Below are positions 6,685 through 14,517 of a stretch of 64,000 nt of DNA, in pieces; position 1 is the stretch's first letter; the number at the start of each line of letters is the position of its first letter. The translations under genes were made by a program, and so were the position numbers. Below the pieces are notes generated by a model. That model saw only the letters and a list, made by a program, of their open reading frames with translations, did not search any database and was not told the DNA's origin. This DNA is from UBA1783 sp033808805 (GTDB lineage: Bacteria > Bacillota_I > Bacilli_A > Erysipelotrichales > Erysipelotrichaceae): contig JAPXMY010000001.1 in assembly GCA_033808805.1 (NCBI GenBank), positions 62,001 to 126,000 on the forward strand, written 5' to 3'.

Positions 6685-7514
6685 AAAAATACATTGTTAT
6701 GGAATGTCATCTAAGCTATGCCGTAGTGCTTGATGAAGATGGACGTTTTTTGAAAGTCGCAAATCGGCATTATCAGGTAGGACAAACCGTTACCGATGTC
6801 ATTGAAATGCAGATTCCACAGTCAATTCCTAAACAAAAGAAAACAAAAAGCAAAAGGTGGTTTTATTCACTGGCAGCTATGGCAGCTGTTATAGTCATGA
6901 TGGTTACAATCGTTTTCCAGTTTAGTCAAATGACTTATGCCTCTATTTACATGAGTATCAACCCGGAAGTTCGTATCGATGTTAATCGAAACGATGTGGT
7001 TGTCAACTTACAGGGGGTCAATATGGATGGAAATGATTTAATTAAAGATTATGACTATAAAAAGAAAGATTTGGAGTTAGTCATGGATGAGCTGTTGGAA
7101 AGAGCAATTGAGAAAGGCTATCTATATGATGGAAGTAAAATTACACTTACATTTGATGCCGATAATAATGAATGGATCGTATCACGAAGTGACGCGCTCT
7201 CAACACAAATAAATAACTACTTAAGTGAAAAAATTACGATAACTATTGAAATTAAAGTAAAAAATTCAAACGATCAAATTATTATTCCAATTAATCCTGA
7301 TGACAGCGACTATGATGACTCGGATTATGGTGATTCTGATTATGTTGATTCTGATTATGGGAATACTGACTATGATGATTCGGATTATCAGTCGCCTGAT
7401 TATGACGATTCTGATTATAATTCCCCTGATTATGATGATTCTGATTACCAGTCCCCTGATTATGACGATTCTGATTATTCGTCTGATAGTGGGATAACCG
7501 ACTATGGTTATTAG
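6681..7514 (+). CDS. rsgI: Anti-sigma-I factor RsgI with Asp-Tyr repeat tail
   Basis: The protein has 277 residues in this order: cytoplasmic RsgI N-terminal anti-sigma domain (1-45), basic linker, one membrane helix (about 60-80), an outside RsgI-type middle domain (81-200) with the conserved N94-P95 in INPEV, where I recall autoproteolysis being reported for clostridial RsgI, and a tail (207-277) of about 13 Asp-Tyr pentads such as DDSDY, QSPDY and GNTDY. Known RsgI proteins carry carbohydrate-binding or other sensory domains at the end; this acidic Tyr-rich tail replaces them. Start ATG 6681 overlaps the sigI stop, with GGAGG upstream. The tail may bind cations, cell wall or a modifying enzyme; this is inference. 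Confidence 0.88.
   Translation: MKKYIVMECHLSYAVVLDEDGRFLKVANRHYQVGQTVTDVIEMQIPQSIPKQKKTKSKRWFYSLAAMAAVIVMMVTIVFQFSQMTYASIYMSINPEVRIDVNRNDVVVNLQGVNMDGNDLIKDYDYKKKDLELVMDELLERAIEKGYLYDGSKITLTFDADNNEWIVSRSDALSTQINNYLSEKITITIEIKVKNSNDQIIIPINPDDSDYDDSDYGDSDYVDSDYGNTDYDDSDYQSPDYDDSDYNSPDYDDSDYQSPDYDDSDYSSDSGITDYGY
7299..7511 (+). repeat. Pentapeptide (D/N/S)(S/T/P)DYx coding repeat in rsgI
   Basis: About 13 consecutive 15-base units encode a DY-containing pentad. The unit is acidic and has Ser or Thr before Asp-Tyr in most copies, Pro in three. Synonymous and first-position variation between copies argues for selection on the protein. Confidence 0.85.
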
Positions 7515-7591
7515 ATTATAATTTAATATTGTCTATTCTGATAGTTGGTAATCAGATAAATTTAAATAAAAAATTAAATTATTTCCTTCCG

Positions 7592-7620
7592 ACCCCAATT
7601 ATTAATATGCTATTACGTAT
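7592..7620 (+). promoter_or_regulatory. SigI-type promoter P1 of the lipoprotein-VTC-CotH operon
   Basis: ACCCCA (7592-7597), 18 bases, CGTAT (7616-7620). It lies in the 255-base gap after rsgI. The bases from 7612 on are repeated almost exactly at promoter P2. Confidence 0.68.
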
Positions 7621-7728
7621 CCTATAACTGTAAGGAAAAATAATTACTGAATTTAAAAAACATTAATTTATTAAAACAACCCCAGTTTAAAGAAAGTAAT
7701 TACGTATTCTATTACTGTAAGGGAAAAA
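7612..7728 (+). repeat. Duplicated 29-30-base promoter segment
   Basis: 7612-7640 and 7699-7728 are direct copies (ATTACGTAT, then CTAT-A/T-ACTGTAAGG and an A-run) differing at two bases and one inserted G. Each begins in a SigI-type -10, so the two tandem promoters arose by duplication or converged on the same downstream sequence. Confidence 0.7.
7679..7707 (+). promoter_or_regulatory. SigI-type promoter P2 of the lipoprotein-VTC-CotH operon
   Basis: ACCCCA (7679-7684), 18 bases, CGTAT (7703-7707), 63 bases before the ATG at 7770. A small hairpin AAGGGA/TCCCTT follows at 7720-7737 in the presumed leader. Confidence 0.7.
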
Positions 7729-7769
7729 CATCCCTTAGAATGTATGAATTATTCAAGGAGGAAAAAACT

Positions 7770-8486
7770 ATGAAAAAAGCAATTCGTGCAATTATTATGG
7801 CTCTGATTGTGAGTCTGTGCCTGACTGGATGTGGTCAGCTTGGGTTAAACAAAAATAAAGACATCACTAAAGGTGGAGTTCTTGTACTGAAAGTTAACCC
7901 TGAAATCGCCGTTGAGTACGATGAAAAAGGTGTCGTTACCGGTCTGACTGCTCGTAACAATGATGCAATGGAAATTCTTAACAGTGTTGATGGCTTAATC
8001 GGTCTAGAAGCACGTGAAGCAATTTCTACTCTGGTAAAAGCTATTGGTGATGCTGGTTACTTCGTTGAAGAAGTTGAAGGCGAATATCGCAAAATCGTAC
8101 TAGAAATCGAATCTGGTTCTCAAATTCCAAGTGATGAATTCATTGATGAAGTCGTTGAGGCTATTAAAAACGCTGCCAAAGACAACGAATGGAATGTCAG
8201 ATTAGATTTAGAAAATGAAAGTGACTATGGATTGTCTGATTACAAAGATACTGACTATGATGAAGATACTGACTATGATGGTGTAGATACTGATTATGAT
8301 GAGGACACTGATTATGACGGTGTAGATACTGATTATGACAATGACACTGACTATGATGGTGTAGACACTGATTATGACAGTAATACTGATTACGATCAAA
8401 ATACTGACTATGACAGTAACACTGATTACGATCAGAATACTGACTATGACAGTAACTCTGACTACGATGACAGCGACTACAACTAA
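7770..8486 (+). CDS. Lipoprotein with RsgI-like domain and Asp-Tyr repeat tail
   Basis: The 238-residue protein has a signal peptide with lipobox LTGC (C21), so it is anchored outside the membrane. Residues 36-145 resemble the outside domain of the neighbouring RsgI, including the VNPEI motif (N43-P44), but there is no anti-sigma domain and no membrane helix. Residues 151-238 hold about 15 Asp-Tyr units (DTDYDG, EDTDYD, QNTDYD). DTDYDG also matches the DxDxDG calcium-loop pattern. ATG 7770 with AAGGAGG is chosen; an ATG ten codons upstream has no ribosome site. It is the first gene of the operon driven by two SigI-type promoters. It may be a decoy or co-receptor for RsgI, or the substrate of the downstream CotH kinase. 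Confidence 0.75.
   Translation: MKKAIRAIIMALIVSLCLTGCGQLGLNKNKDITKGGVLVLKVNPEIAVEYDEKGVVTGLTARNNDAMEILNSVDGLIGLEAREAISTLVKAIGDAGYFVEEVEGEYRKIVLEIESGSQIPSDEFIDEVVEAIKNAAKDNEWNVRLDLENESDYGLSDYKDTDYDEDTDYDGVDTDYDEDTDYDGVDTDYDNDTDYDGVDTDYDSNTDYDQNTDYDSNTDYDQNTDYDSNSDYDDSDYN
8220..8483 (+). repeat. DTDYD-type coding repeat in the lipoprotein
   Basis: About 15 Asp-Tyr units spaced 3-7 residues apart, mostly (D/N)TDYD with GVDTDYD or SNTDYDQ spacers. The opposite strand stays open across it, which produces spurious His/Ile-rich frames. The tail differs in unit sequence from that of RsgI but has the same composition. Confidence 0.85.
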
Positions 8487-9174
8487 AATTAAACAACCGC
8501 TGAAACTTAGACACGAGTTAAAACACAATATCAATCAACAGGATGATCTGGTCATTACATCAAGACTTAGAAAACTGTTTGACCATGACCCTAATGCTGG
8601 CTCACACGGATCTTATCGTGTGAGCAGCTTGTATTTTGATACCCCATATGACAGAGCGTTAAGGCAGAAGATTGATGGTGTAAATCTTCGGGAAAAATTC
8701 CGCCTGCGTTACTATGGTGAAGATACTTCATTTATCCGTTTGGAAAAAAAGTTTAAAATCAATGGAATGTGTGGCAAACACAGTGTTAAAGTGACAGAAC
8801 AGCAGGTTAGAAATATTCTTAATGGTGACATTGAGTTTTCACTTCATAGTGAGCATCCTTTACTTATTGAACTATATAGTAAAATGAAAGGTCAGCTTCT
8901 AAAACCTAAAACTGTTGTGACTTATGATCGTGAGGCGTTTATCTATGGCCCGGGAAATGTTAGAGTTACCATTGATCGCAACCTTCGCTCAGGACTAGGT
9001 AGCACAAACTTCTTAAACCCTGAACTCTTCCACGCTCCAGTCAGTGAAGGATTAGCAGTTTTAGAAGTTAAATATGATGAATTTTTACCGGAAGTTGTAA
9101 CTATGGCTGTACAACTACCAAACCGACAGGCTTCTTCTTATTCCAAGTATGCTGTTTGTCGAAAATATGACTAG
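8467..9174 (+). CDS. VTC-domain polyphosphate polymerase
   Basis: About 235 residues, nearly all a VTC tunnel domain: LRHELKHNI near the start, SLYFDTPYD, REKFRLRYYG, IRLEKKFK, a Y-D-R-EAF segment, TIDRNLR and a late LEVKYDE / SSYSKYAVC. These basic and acidic residues line the polyphosphate-binding tunnel in yeast Vtc4. The domain polymerises ATP phosphate into polyphosphate; some bacterial members may do something else. The start is uncertain: ATG 8467 lies inside the out-of-frame repeat of the lipoprotein gene, overlaps its stop by 20 bases and has no ribosome site, so translation is probably coupled. VTC, DUF4956 and CotH genes are recurrent neighbours in Bacillota. Confidence 0.82.
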   Translation: MTATTTKIKQPLKLRHELKHNINQQDDLVITSRLRKLFDHDPNAGSHGSYRVSSLYFDTPYDRALRQKIDGVNLREKFRLRYYGEDTSFIRLEKKFKINGMCGKHSVKVTEQQVRNILNGDIEFSLHSEHPLLIELYSKMKGQLLKPKTVVTYDREAFIYGPGNVRVTIDRNLRSGLGSTNFLNPELFHAPVSEGLAVLEVKYDEFLPEVVTMAVQLPNRQASSYSKYAVCRKYD

Positions 9175-9189
9175 AAGGGAGAATTGTTT

Positions 9190-9873
9190 ATGATTATGCC
9201 TTTATCTTTTCAAGATATCTTTAAATCAAGTTTCTTAGAAAATGTTACATCAATATCTATTTTAGATATGGTCCTTGCTTTAGGACTATCTTTTGCGGTT
9301 GGACTGTTCATTTTCTATGTCTACAAAAAGACCTATGCTGGTGTTATGTATTCTGCCAGTTTTGGAGTGACTCTTATTGCTTTATGTATGGTTACAGCTC
9401 TGGTAATTTTAGCTGTAACAAGCAATGTTGTACTTTCACTAGGCATGGTTGGTGCTCTTTCAATTGTTCGTTTCAGGACTGCGATTAAAGAACCTTCAGA
9501 CATTGTATTTCTGTTTTGGTCTATTGCGGTTGGCATTGTTTTAGCAGCCGGTTTTATTCCTTTGGCGGTAATAGGAAGCTTATTTATCGGATTAATTCTA
9601 TTGCTTTTTTCTCAATACAAAGGCTTTGAACAACCTTATATTTTAGTGCTTCACGTTATTGATTCTACTGTTGAAAAGTTTGCCCACAGTTTCATTTCAT
9701 CAAAAGTAAAGAAAATGACTTTAAAAAGTAAAAGTGTTGCTTCAGGATGTATAGAACTGAATTATGAAGTTCGTTTAAAAGATGCTGATACCGATTTCAT
9801 CAATGAACTGGCTGAAGTATCTGGCGTTAACCATACTGTTATGGTTTCCTATAATGGCGATTATATGAATTAA
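9190..9873 (+). CDS. DUF4956 membrane protein
   Basis: About 227 residues. Four membrane helices fill the first 150 residues, with the family hallmark GMVGALSIVRFRTAIKEP between helices, followed by a soluble C-terminal domain of about 80 residues. ATG 9190 follows AAGGGAG; a TTG two codons upstream is not needed. It lies 15 bases after the VTC gene and 4 bases before cotH. The reaction is unknown. The association with VTC suggests a channel, scaffold or phosphate-polymer handling partner in the membrane (inference). Confidence 0.85.
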   Translation: MIMPLSFQDIFKSSFLENVTSISILDMVLALGLSFAVGLFIFYVYKKTYAGVMYSASFGVTLIALCMVTALVILAVTSNVVLSLGMVGALSIVRFRTAIKEPSDIVFLFWSIAVGIVLAAGFIPLAVIGSLFIGLILLLFSQYKGFEQPYILVLHVIDSTVEKFAHSFISSKVKKMTLKSKSVASGCIELNYEVRLKDADTDFINELAEVSGVNHTVMVSYNGDYMN

Positions 9874-9877
9874 AATC

Positions 9878-11272
9878 ATGTTAAAACATAAATTAATTGA
9901 TAAAATCTGTATTGCAGTGATGGCTTTGGCTCTAATAATCACAGTCCTGTTTATGAACGGAGAATCTTTAGGGCTTACACCATCTTCTTCTGCCCCAGGA
10001 TATGTATCACGTCTTTTTGACAAAAGCAGGGTCCATACCATTGATATTTTCATTGATGACTGGGACACTTTTTTAGCCACAGCAACAGAAGAAAAATATT
10101 CCCCTTGTACTATCGTCATCGATGGAGAAAAGTATACCAATGTTGGACTGCGCGCCAAGGGAAATAACTCCCTTCGACTGATCAATAAATATGGTTTAGA
10201 CCGCTATAGTTTAAAAATAGAATTTGACCACTATACTTACAAAACCTATCACGGACTTGATAAATTTTCATTAGACACTTCCTTTCAGGATAATAGCTAT
10301 ATGAAAACCTGGATTACCTTTGATATGATGGAACACATGGGTGTTCCTGCTCCGCTATGCAGCTATACCTGGGTGCGTGTCAATGGGCAAGACTGGGGAC
10401 TGTTTCTAGCAATTGAAGAACCCGAAAAAGGTTTTGCCAGACGAAATTTTGGCACTAACCATGGACAGCTTTATAAACCTGACTATAAATCTCTAAAAGC
10501 TGAAAATGCTGATGTGCACTTACGATATACTGATGACAATTTTGACAGTTATGACAATATCTTTCGCAAAGCAAAATTTAAAATCACTGACGCTGATAAA
10601 AGAAGAGTCATTGAAGCATTAAAGGTTCTGTCTACTGGTGAGAATTTGGAAACCGCCATCAATGTAGATGAAGTACTTCGTTATTTTACAGCCCAGGTAT
10701 TTGTCGTTAATATGGACAGCTATCTTGGCAAAACAGGACACAACTATTTCCTCTATGAAAAAGATGGCATACTGAGCATTATTCCTTGGGACTATAATCT
10801 GGCTTTTGCTACCTACTCACTAGGCATGCCAAATCCAATAAATGATTCTACCCTCTATGTCAACTATCCGATAAACACTCCAGCCAGTGGAGAAATAATG
10901 CTTAAGCGTCCTTTGTACCATAATCTGATGAAAAACAGAGAATATTATGATCAATATCATGCTTACTTTAATTATTTAATTGAAAGTTATTTCGAAAGTG
11001 GCTATTTTGAAGAGTTTATTGCTGATACTTTAGAAATGATTGCACCATATGTACAAAAAGATCCGACTGCCTTCTGTTCTTATGAAGACTTTCTATTAGG
11101 AGTAGATACAATAAAAAAATTCTGTCTGTTAAGAGCACAAAGTGTTCGTGGACAATTAGATGGAACGATACCATCAACTATTGCTGGACAGAAAAGAGAT
11201 AGAAGCAATTTAATTGATGCCTCTTCTATCTGGCTTCCAGATATGGGAGAAATTGCTGATTTAAAAGATTGA
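9878..11272 (+). CDS. CotH-family secreted protein kinase
   Basis: The 464-residue protein has an N-terminal signal anchor (about 8-28) and then a CotH kinase domain: GLRAKGNNS, YSLKIEFDHY, LFLAIEEPEKGFARR, and the catalytic/metal segment SIIPWDYNLAF. CotH of Bacillus phosphorylates spore coat proteins; family members in non-spore contexts act on surface proteins. No spore genes are seen here. It is the last gene of the SigI-type operon, 4 bases after DUF4956, with no strong ribosome site (coupled translation). The Ser/Thr in the neighbouring SDYD/TDYD repeats sit in acidic surroundings and are attractive substrates (inference). Confidence 0.85.
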   Translation: MLKHKLIDKICIAVMALALIITVLFMNGESLGLTPSSSAPGYVSRLFDKSRVHTIDIFIDDWDTFLATATEEKYSPCTIVIDGEKYTNVGLRAKGNNSLRLINKYGLDRYSLKIEFDHYTYKTYHGLDKFSLDTSFQDNSYMKTWITFDMMEHMGVPAPLCSYTWVRVNGQDWGLFLAIEEPEKGFARRNFGTNHGQLYKPDYKSLKAENADVHLRYTDDNFDSYDNIFRKAKFKITDADKRRVIEALKVLSTGENLETAINVDEVLRYFTAQVFVVNMDSYLGKTGHNYFLYEKDGILSIIPWDYNLAFATYSLGMPNPINDSTLYVNYPINTPASGEIMLKRPLYHNLMKNREYYDQYHAYFNYLIESYFESGYFEEFIADTLEMIAPYVQKDPTAFCSYEDFLLGVDTIKKFCLLRAQSVRGQLDGTIPSTIAGQKRDRSNLIDASSIWLPDMGEIADLKD

Positions 11273-11307
11273 AAGCCGTTTTTATAAAGTATAACGGTTT
11301 TTCTTTT
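11272..11307 (+). terminator. Terminator of the VTC-CotH operon
   Basis: AAGCCGTT pairs with AACGGTTT around an AT-rich loop and is followed by a T-run. The remaining 165 bases to the next gene hold no supported gene. Confidence 0.7.
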
Positions 11308-11471
11308 TTAAGAGACGATTTCCTGCATATTTAAAATGACAACAATTTAATAAAAGGAGGATTTTATAAAATAAATGCTAAAAAACTATTTTTTCACAAT
11401 TAAATGGTTTCTAATCTTTACTAAAAGTGAAAAATAACTTACAATTCAGTTGTAACTAAAAGGAGGACAAT

Positions 11472-13130
11472 ATGAAAATATCATCATTACAAAAAGCTAG
11501 ATATCAGTACACTCCTAAACTTCCGGCAATGTTAAGAGGCGGTATCGCTAACATTTCTGTTAAGGAAGGTGTAGAAACCCAAAGTGTAGCTGATCAAGAA
11601 AAAGTTAAAGCTCTTTTCCCAAACACTTATGGAAAAAGAGAAATTACATTCCAAAAAGGAGAAAACACTTCTGTCAGCAAAGTTCAGAAGGTGGCTGTTA
11701 TTTTATCTGGTGGTCAGGCACCAGGAGGACACAATGTAATTTGTGGCCTGTATGATGCCTTAAAAGCTACCAATCCAGAAAACCAGTTGTATGGTTTTAA
11801 AAAGGGACCTATCGGATTGCTTAAAGATGACTTCATCGTACTGGAGGATGATTATGTTGATAAATTCAGAAATACTGGCGGTTTTGACATTATCGGTTCT
11901 GGCAGAGACAAACTTGAAACAGTCGAACAGTTTGAAACAGTAGCTGCTGTCTGCAAGAAAAATGGTGTTAATGCTATTGTAATAATCGGTGGAGATGACT
12001 CTAATACCAATGCTGCCGTACTGGCTGAATACTTTGCTTCAAAAGATTATGGTATTCAAGTAATTGGCTGTCCAAAAACTATCGATGGGGACTTAAAAAA
12101 TGAAGATATTGAATGTTCATTCGGATTTGACACAGCAACCAAAACCTATAGTGAGCTTATTGGCAATATTGCCAGAGACGCAAATTCTGCTAAAAAATAC
12201 TGGCACTTCATTAAAGTTATGGGGCGCTCTGCTTCTCACGTTGCTTTAGAATGTGCCTTAAAAACTCAGCCAAATATCTGTTTAATTTCAGAGGAAATTG
12301 CAGCTAAAGAAATGTCAATGGCTGAAATTACTGATTATATTGCTGATGCAGTAGCAGCGCGTGCAGCTAATGGCAATAACTTCGGTATTGCAGTAATTCC
12401 AGAAGGAGTTGTTGAATTTATTCCTGAATTCTCAATACTGATTGGTGAAATAAATGAAATGCTAGCCGGCAGTAAAGCTGATGAATTTAATGCTTTACCT
12501 ACTTGGGAAGATAAATATCATCTGATTGAAAAAGGATTAACAGAACATTCTTTAGAAGTATTCGACATGTTACCTCTAAATATCCAGCAACAATTATTTA
12601 TGGATAGAGACCCTCATGGAAACGTTCAGGTTTCACTGATTGAATCTGAAAAATTATTCAGTTCACTAGTAAAAGCTAATCTGGCTAAAAGAAAAGCAAA
12701 AGGCACATACAATGGTAAATTCAGTGCTCTTCATCACTTCTTCGGTTATGAAGGAAGATGTGCTTTCCCATCTAATTTCGATGCTGACTATTGTTATTCA
12801 TTAGGATACAATGCCTTCATGCTCATCCAATATGGCTATAATGGTTATCTGTCAAAGGTAGCTAACCTTTCTAAACCAGCTGAGCAATGGATTGCTGGCG
12901 GTATGCCAATCACCAAGATGATGAACATCGAAAGAAGACATGGAGAAGACAAACCTGTTATTAGAAAAGCCTTAGTTGAATTAGATGGAAATCCATTTAA
13001 ATACTTTGCTGCCAACAGAGAAAGATGGGCAATTGAAACAGCGTTTGTTTACCCTGGAGCTATTCAATATTATGGTCCAGCTGAGGTATGTGATATCACA
13101 ACTGAAACATTAGCTTTAGAAAAACAATAA
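11472..13130 (+). CDS. pfp: PPi-dependent 6-phosphofructokinase
   Basis: The 552-residue protein belongs to the long PFP clade: SGGQAPGGHN (79-88), IGGDDSNTN (172-180) and PKTIDGDL (201-208, catalytic Asp in TIDGD). The second Asp of GGDDS and the Lys of PKTID are the residues that favour pyrophosphate over ATP. It converts fructose 6-phosphate and PPi to fructose 1,6-bisphosphate and Pi, reversibly, in the cytoplasm. Start ATG 11472 follows AAGGAGG. Single gene with its own terminator. The reliance on PPi matches many anaerobic gut Bacillota. Confidence 0.93.
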   Translation: MKISSLQKARYQYTPKLPAMLRGGIANISVKEGVETQSVADQEKVKALFPNTYGKREITFQKGENTSVSKVQKVAVILSGGQAPGGHNVICGLYDALKATNPENQLYGFKKGPIGLLKDDFIVLEDDYVDKFRNTGGFDIIGSGRDKLETVEQFETVAAVCKKNGVNAIVIIGGDDSNTNAAVLAEYFASKDYGIQVIGCPKTIDGDLKNEDIECSFGFDTATKTYSELIGNIARDANSAKKYWHFIKVMGRSASHVALECALKTQPNICLISEEIAAKEMSMAEITDYIADAVAARAANGNNFGIAVIPEGVVEFIPEFSILIGEINEMLAGSKADEFNALPTWEDKYHLIEKGLTEHSLEVFDMLPLNIQQQLFMDRDPHGNVQVSLIESEKLFSSLVKANLAKRKAKGTYNGKFSALHHFFGYEGRCAFPSNFDADYCYSLGYNAFMLIQYGYNGYLSKVANLSKPAEQWIAGGMPITKMMNIERRHGEDKPVIRKALVELDGNPFKYFAANRERWAIETAFVYPGAIQYYGPAEVCDITTETLALEKQ

Positions 13131-13139
13131 AATGAATTT

Positions 13140-13168
13140 GCAGGCATTAAAAAACGCCTGCTTTTTTT
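13140..13168 (+). terminator. Terminator of pfp
   Basis: GCAGGC pairs with GCCTGC, followed by seven T residues. Confidence 0.88.
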
Positions 13169-13370
13169 ATTGTCTAATGTACATTAATTCATATTTTTTC
13201 ACAAGTTCATAGAAAAATATTTCCTTTATTATGGCAGTGTTATAATATTTATATCAATAATTCTTAGTTTTAAAACAGAGAGATATTCGTTTTTCAAAAA
13301 CTATTCATAATGACTTTTAACAAATTGTTCTATTTCAATTTTTTAGGTTTCTATAAAGGAGGAAACAAAA

Positions 13371-14243
13371 ATGAAAAAACTTTTAATTATATTTTTGACC
13401 ATTATATTGACGCTGTCCTTTTCAGCCTGTGGTGAAAAAAACATTACTGATAACACTGATAAAAATGGTAAAGAAAACAATGATAACAGTTCTTTTACTG
13501 AGATTGTTGTTGCTGATAATAAAAACTGCTCAATTATAATAACAGGCATTGATTCCGACAACAGCTCAGGATTTACCGTACAAGTTGAGTTAAAAAACAA
13601 ATCCAATGACAAAAGCTATATGGTTTCAATTGAAGATTCATTTATCAATGGTATTGATTGTTTAACTGATTTTGCACTTCAAATTGATGCTGGGAAAAAA
13701 TATAATGCCGATATTATACTTTTAAGTAACCAATTAAAAGATAATGGTGTAGGTGATTTCACCGATATTGAGTTAACTTTCTTTGTTTTTGATTTAGGTA
13801 ACTGGGATGCTGGCGCCGTTGTTTTAGAAACTGTCCATATCTATCCTTATGGTGAAGACAAAGCAAGTAAATATGTCAGAGAAACACAACCATCTGATAA
13901 TGTCATCGTTGACAATCAATATGTAAAGGTAATTGTAATAGGCTATGATCCTGAAAATGAGAATGGATATGCTGTTGACCTTTTCCTATTAAATAAAACC
14001 GCTAGTGTCGCAATGTTTTCTGTGGCCGATGCATCAGTAAATGGACACAATATAAATCCTTATTACACAGCCTATGTTTCTGCCAATGGATGTGCCTTTA
14101 GCTCAATTGTCTGGCCTGACAACATATTGAAAGAAAAAGGTATTACCGACATAGAGGAAATTCAGCTATTGTTGGCCGCAAATACTTACGAAAATTGGCA
14201 GGGAGACTATTACTTCAAAGAAACCTTCACCTTAAATCCATAA
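13371..14243 (+). CDS. Lipoprotein, tandem paralogue A
   Basis: 290 residues with a lipobox FSAC (C20) and an Asn/Asp-rich linker to about residue 45. Two similar beta-rich domains follow, each opening with the pattern xxIIxTGIDSDNxxGFTVQVELKNKS or its counterpart near 185 (VIVIGYDPENENGYAV), and separated by HIYPYGEDKASKYVRE. This suggests an internal duplication of an Ig-like or DUF-type beta sandwich. The neighbour at 14518 is a close paralogue. No enzyme motif is seen; a surface ligand-binding or structural role is possible. Function unknown. Confidence 0.7.
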   Translation: MKKLLIIFLTIILTLSFSACGEKNITDNTDKNGKENNDNSSFTEIVVADNKNCSIIITGIDSDNSSGFTVQVELKNKSNDKSYMVSIEDSFINGIDCLTDFALQIDAGKKYNADIILLSNQLKDNGVGDFTDIELTFFVFDLGNWDAGAVVLETVHIYPYGEDKASKYVRETQPSDNVIVDNQYVKVIVIGYDPENENGYAVDLFLLNKTASVAMFSVADASVNGHNINPYYTAYVSANGCAFSSIVWPDNILKEKGITDIEEIQLLLAANTYENWQGDYYFKETFTLNP

Positions 14244-14250
14244 AATATTA

Positions 14251-14284
14251 AACCCTTGCCCACATTACTATGTAACAAGGTTTT
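14251..14284 (+). terminator. Probable terminator between the paralogous lipoproteins
   Basis: CCTTG/CAAGG with an inner ACAT/ATGT stem and TTTT after it. The stem is imperfect. Confidence 0.5.
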
Positions 14285-14517
14285 AGTTTGACTTTCACAA
14301 AATCTTTTTTATAAAATCAGTCCTTTTATTTAAAAATTAAAAAAATCAGTGTACAAATGATATAATAGATACACAGGCAAATTTAAGAGAATTAATAATA
14401 TACTACTTATTTAAGAAAATAAATTATTTATTCTTATAAATGGAAATAAATTTATATATACAAATTTATTAAAATTTGCCATCTCTTTATATTTATGATT
14501 ATTAGGAGGACACAAAA

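Noticed and set aside
7300..7497. Met/Ile-rich frame inside the rsgI tail
   Set aside because: Low-complexity shadow of the Asp-Tyr repeat in another frame.
8009..8024. Sequence AGAAGCACGTGAAGCA that resembles parS
   Set aside because: Only 11 of 16 bases match the parS consensus, and it lies inside a coding region.
8197..8534. Two long minus-strand frames and one plus-strand Ile/Thr-rich frame across the lipoprotein repeat
   Set aside because: They are shadows of the DTDYD repeat: His- and Ile/Val-rich low-complexity proteins, no ribosome site, and the lipoprotein frame explains the sequence.
11376..11438. 20-codon frame starting ATGCTAAAAAAC after an AGGAGG
   Set aside because: The distance from AGGAGG to ATG is about 14 bases and the composition is not convincing; likely chance in the pfp leader.
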